From: Mucilaginibacter sp. UBA5151
Lineage (GTDB): Bacteria; Bacteroidota; Bacteroidia; Sphingobacteriales; Sphingobacteriaceae
Direction: 5' to 3'
DNA: 12,733 bases
Assembly (NCBI GenBank): GCA_002413785.1
Contig: DHXR01000051.1
Span: forward strand, 79,230-91,962
The notes under the pieces were generated by a model. It did not search any database, was not told the DNA's origin, and worked only from the letters and a program-made list of their open reading frames with translations. Shown here piece by piece: positions 12,003 to 12,733 of this stretch. The position numbers were made by a program, and so were the translations under genes. Each line of letters begins with the position of its first letter. Position 1 is the stretch's first letter.

Positions 12003-12704
12003 ATGGAAGATGTTCAAAAACCCAATAAAATAAAAACGGTGCGGCCTGAGACGCTTGAGTTTATAATATTGTATAATCAGCTTAAAGGCAAGGCCTTTAG
12101 CGGAAATGCGCAACTTGCCGAAGTGCTTGCATTTAATAATGCAAGCTCCATTACTGAGATCATTAAAAGCAGACAAAATATTGATCCGGAAAAGCTAAAG
12201 ATATTTAAGGAAAAATACAGCGATTTCTTAACTGGAAAAAAGAATACGGCAAATTCCGAGAATTCTGTAATTGACAGAGTATCTGAGGGCATTCCCATGT
12301 ACGAAATTATAGCAACTGCCACGGGCGTTGAAGTTTATAATGATATTAATGATAAAGAACCGGTAGGGCATATGAATTTTCCGGGTATTGAGGATTGCGA
12401 CTTTGCCCTGCCGGTGTGGGGGCATTCGATGTATCCGTATCTTGAGAACGGATGCTGGGTGGCGCTGAAGATCATCCATGATAAAAAAATATTGCCCGGC
12501 GAGGTTTATTATATTGAGTGGGGCGATTACCGCATGTATAAACGTTTGCTTGCCGGTGATAATGATGATGAAGTGATAGCCCATTCGGATAATGTTACCG
12601 AAATGGTGGGCAACCGGCTTAAATATGCCCCCTTTGTGGTGAAGATAGCTGATATTAAAAAGCTTTGCCTTGTTAAGGATATTCATAAGAAGCATAATCA
12701 TTAA
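12003..12704 (+). CDS. S24-family phage-type repressor (LexA/CI-like)
   Basis: A 233-residue transcriptional repressor. Residues about 15-75 form a helical DNA-binding region (F-S-G-N-A-Q-L-A-E-V-L, then S-S-I-T-E-I-I-K-S-R-Q-N-I). A linker follows, and from about 97 a LexA-type S24 domain: Ser142 in V-W-G-H-S-M-Y-P and Lys180 in R-M-Y-K-R-L-L form the catalytic Ser-Lys pair. The hinge, where LexA/CI carry an Ala-Gly cleavage site, reads I-A-T-A-T-G-V-E-V, with no Ala-Gly pair. The start is well supported: AT-rich leader and operator-like palindrome directly upstream. It is divergent from two small leftward genes, the arrangement of a prophage immunity switch. Cleavage upon DNA damage is therefore uncertain, although repression is likely. 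Confidence 0.85.
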   Translation: MEDVQKPNKIKTVRPETLEFIILYNQLKGKAFSGNAQLAEVLAFNNASSITEIIKSRQNIDPEKLKIFKEKYSDFLTGKKNTANSENSVIDRVSEGIPMYEIIATATGVEVYNDINDKEPVGHMNFPGIEDCDFALPVWGHSMYPYLENGCWVALKIIHDKKILPGEVYYIEWGDYRMYKRLLAGDNDDEVIAHSDNVTEMVGNRLKYAPFVVKIADIKKLCLVKDIHKKHNH

Positions 12705-12733
12705 GGGGAGGATAAAGGTGAAAGGATAAAGGT

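Overview
The window looks like chromosomal DNA of a Bacteroidota bacterium, most likely a Sphingobacteriaceae member (Mucilaginibacter/Pedobacter type). The signs are promoter boxes of the Bacteroidota form TTTG-N19/20-TAnnTTTG, AT-rich gene starts without Shine-Dalgarno sequences, two small lipoproteins with a CKK/CQK start, a glycine-tailed single-RRM protein, a SprB-type repeat, and C-rich/G-rich intergenic palindromes. This is inferred from style; no marker gene is present.

Layout. (1) 106-546: a small lipoprotein gene on the plus strand. (2) 552-6454, minus strand, read right to left: a phage-like late block with small terminase, large terminase, a tail-assembly-chaperone-like gene whose second part lies in the -1 frame, a tail-terminator-like protein, an HK97 gp10-like protein, and a 706-residue structural protein with one SprB-like repeat. 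Portal, protease, major capsid and tape-measure genes are not seen, so this is a remnant, a domesticated unit or a very divergent phage. (3) 6751-7338: a second lipoprotein, followed by a C/G-rich intergenic repeat. (4) 7555-9616: an intact RRM RNA-binding protein gene, a minus-strand two-gene module (winged-helix-like protein plus nucleotidyltransferase, resembling AbiE-type toxin-antitoxin pairs), then a 219-bp second copy of the RRM 3' end with its terminator. (5) 9690-10853: a 46-aa membrane peptide, an exported L,D-transpeptidase and a 50-aa membrane peptide. (6) 11018-12704: two small unknown minus-strand genes and a divergent S24-type phage repressor with operator-like repeats, resembling a prophage immunity/early region.

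How it fits together. The repressor and small minus-strand genes on the right and the packaging/tail genes on the left have the relative orientation expected of one prophage read leftward, with about 4.4 kb of host-like and defence-like genes where replication genes would be. A prophage that lost its middle and acquired or retained cargo is one reading; two independent remnants is another. The two strongest observations are the nucleotidyltransferase module bracketed by RRM-gene direct repeats, with a promoter/operator in front of it, and the chaperone-like gene with two in-phase slippery heptamers. Most gaps next to phage-like genes also carry short-word repeats, several folding back as long imperfect hairpins, with a different word in each gap.
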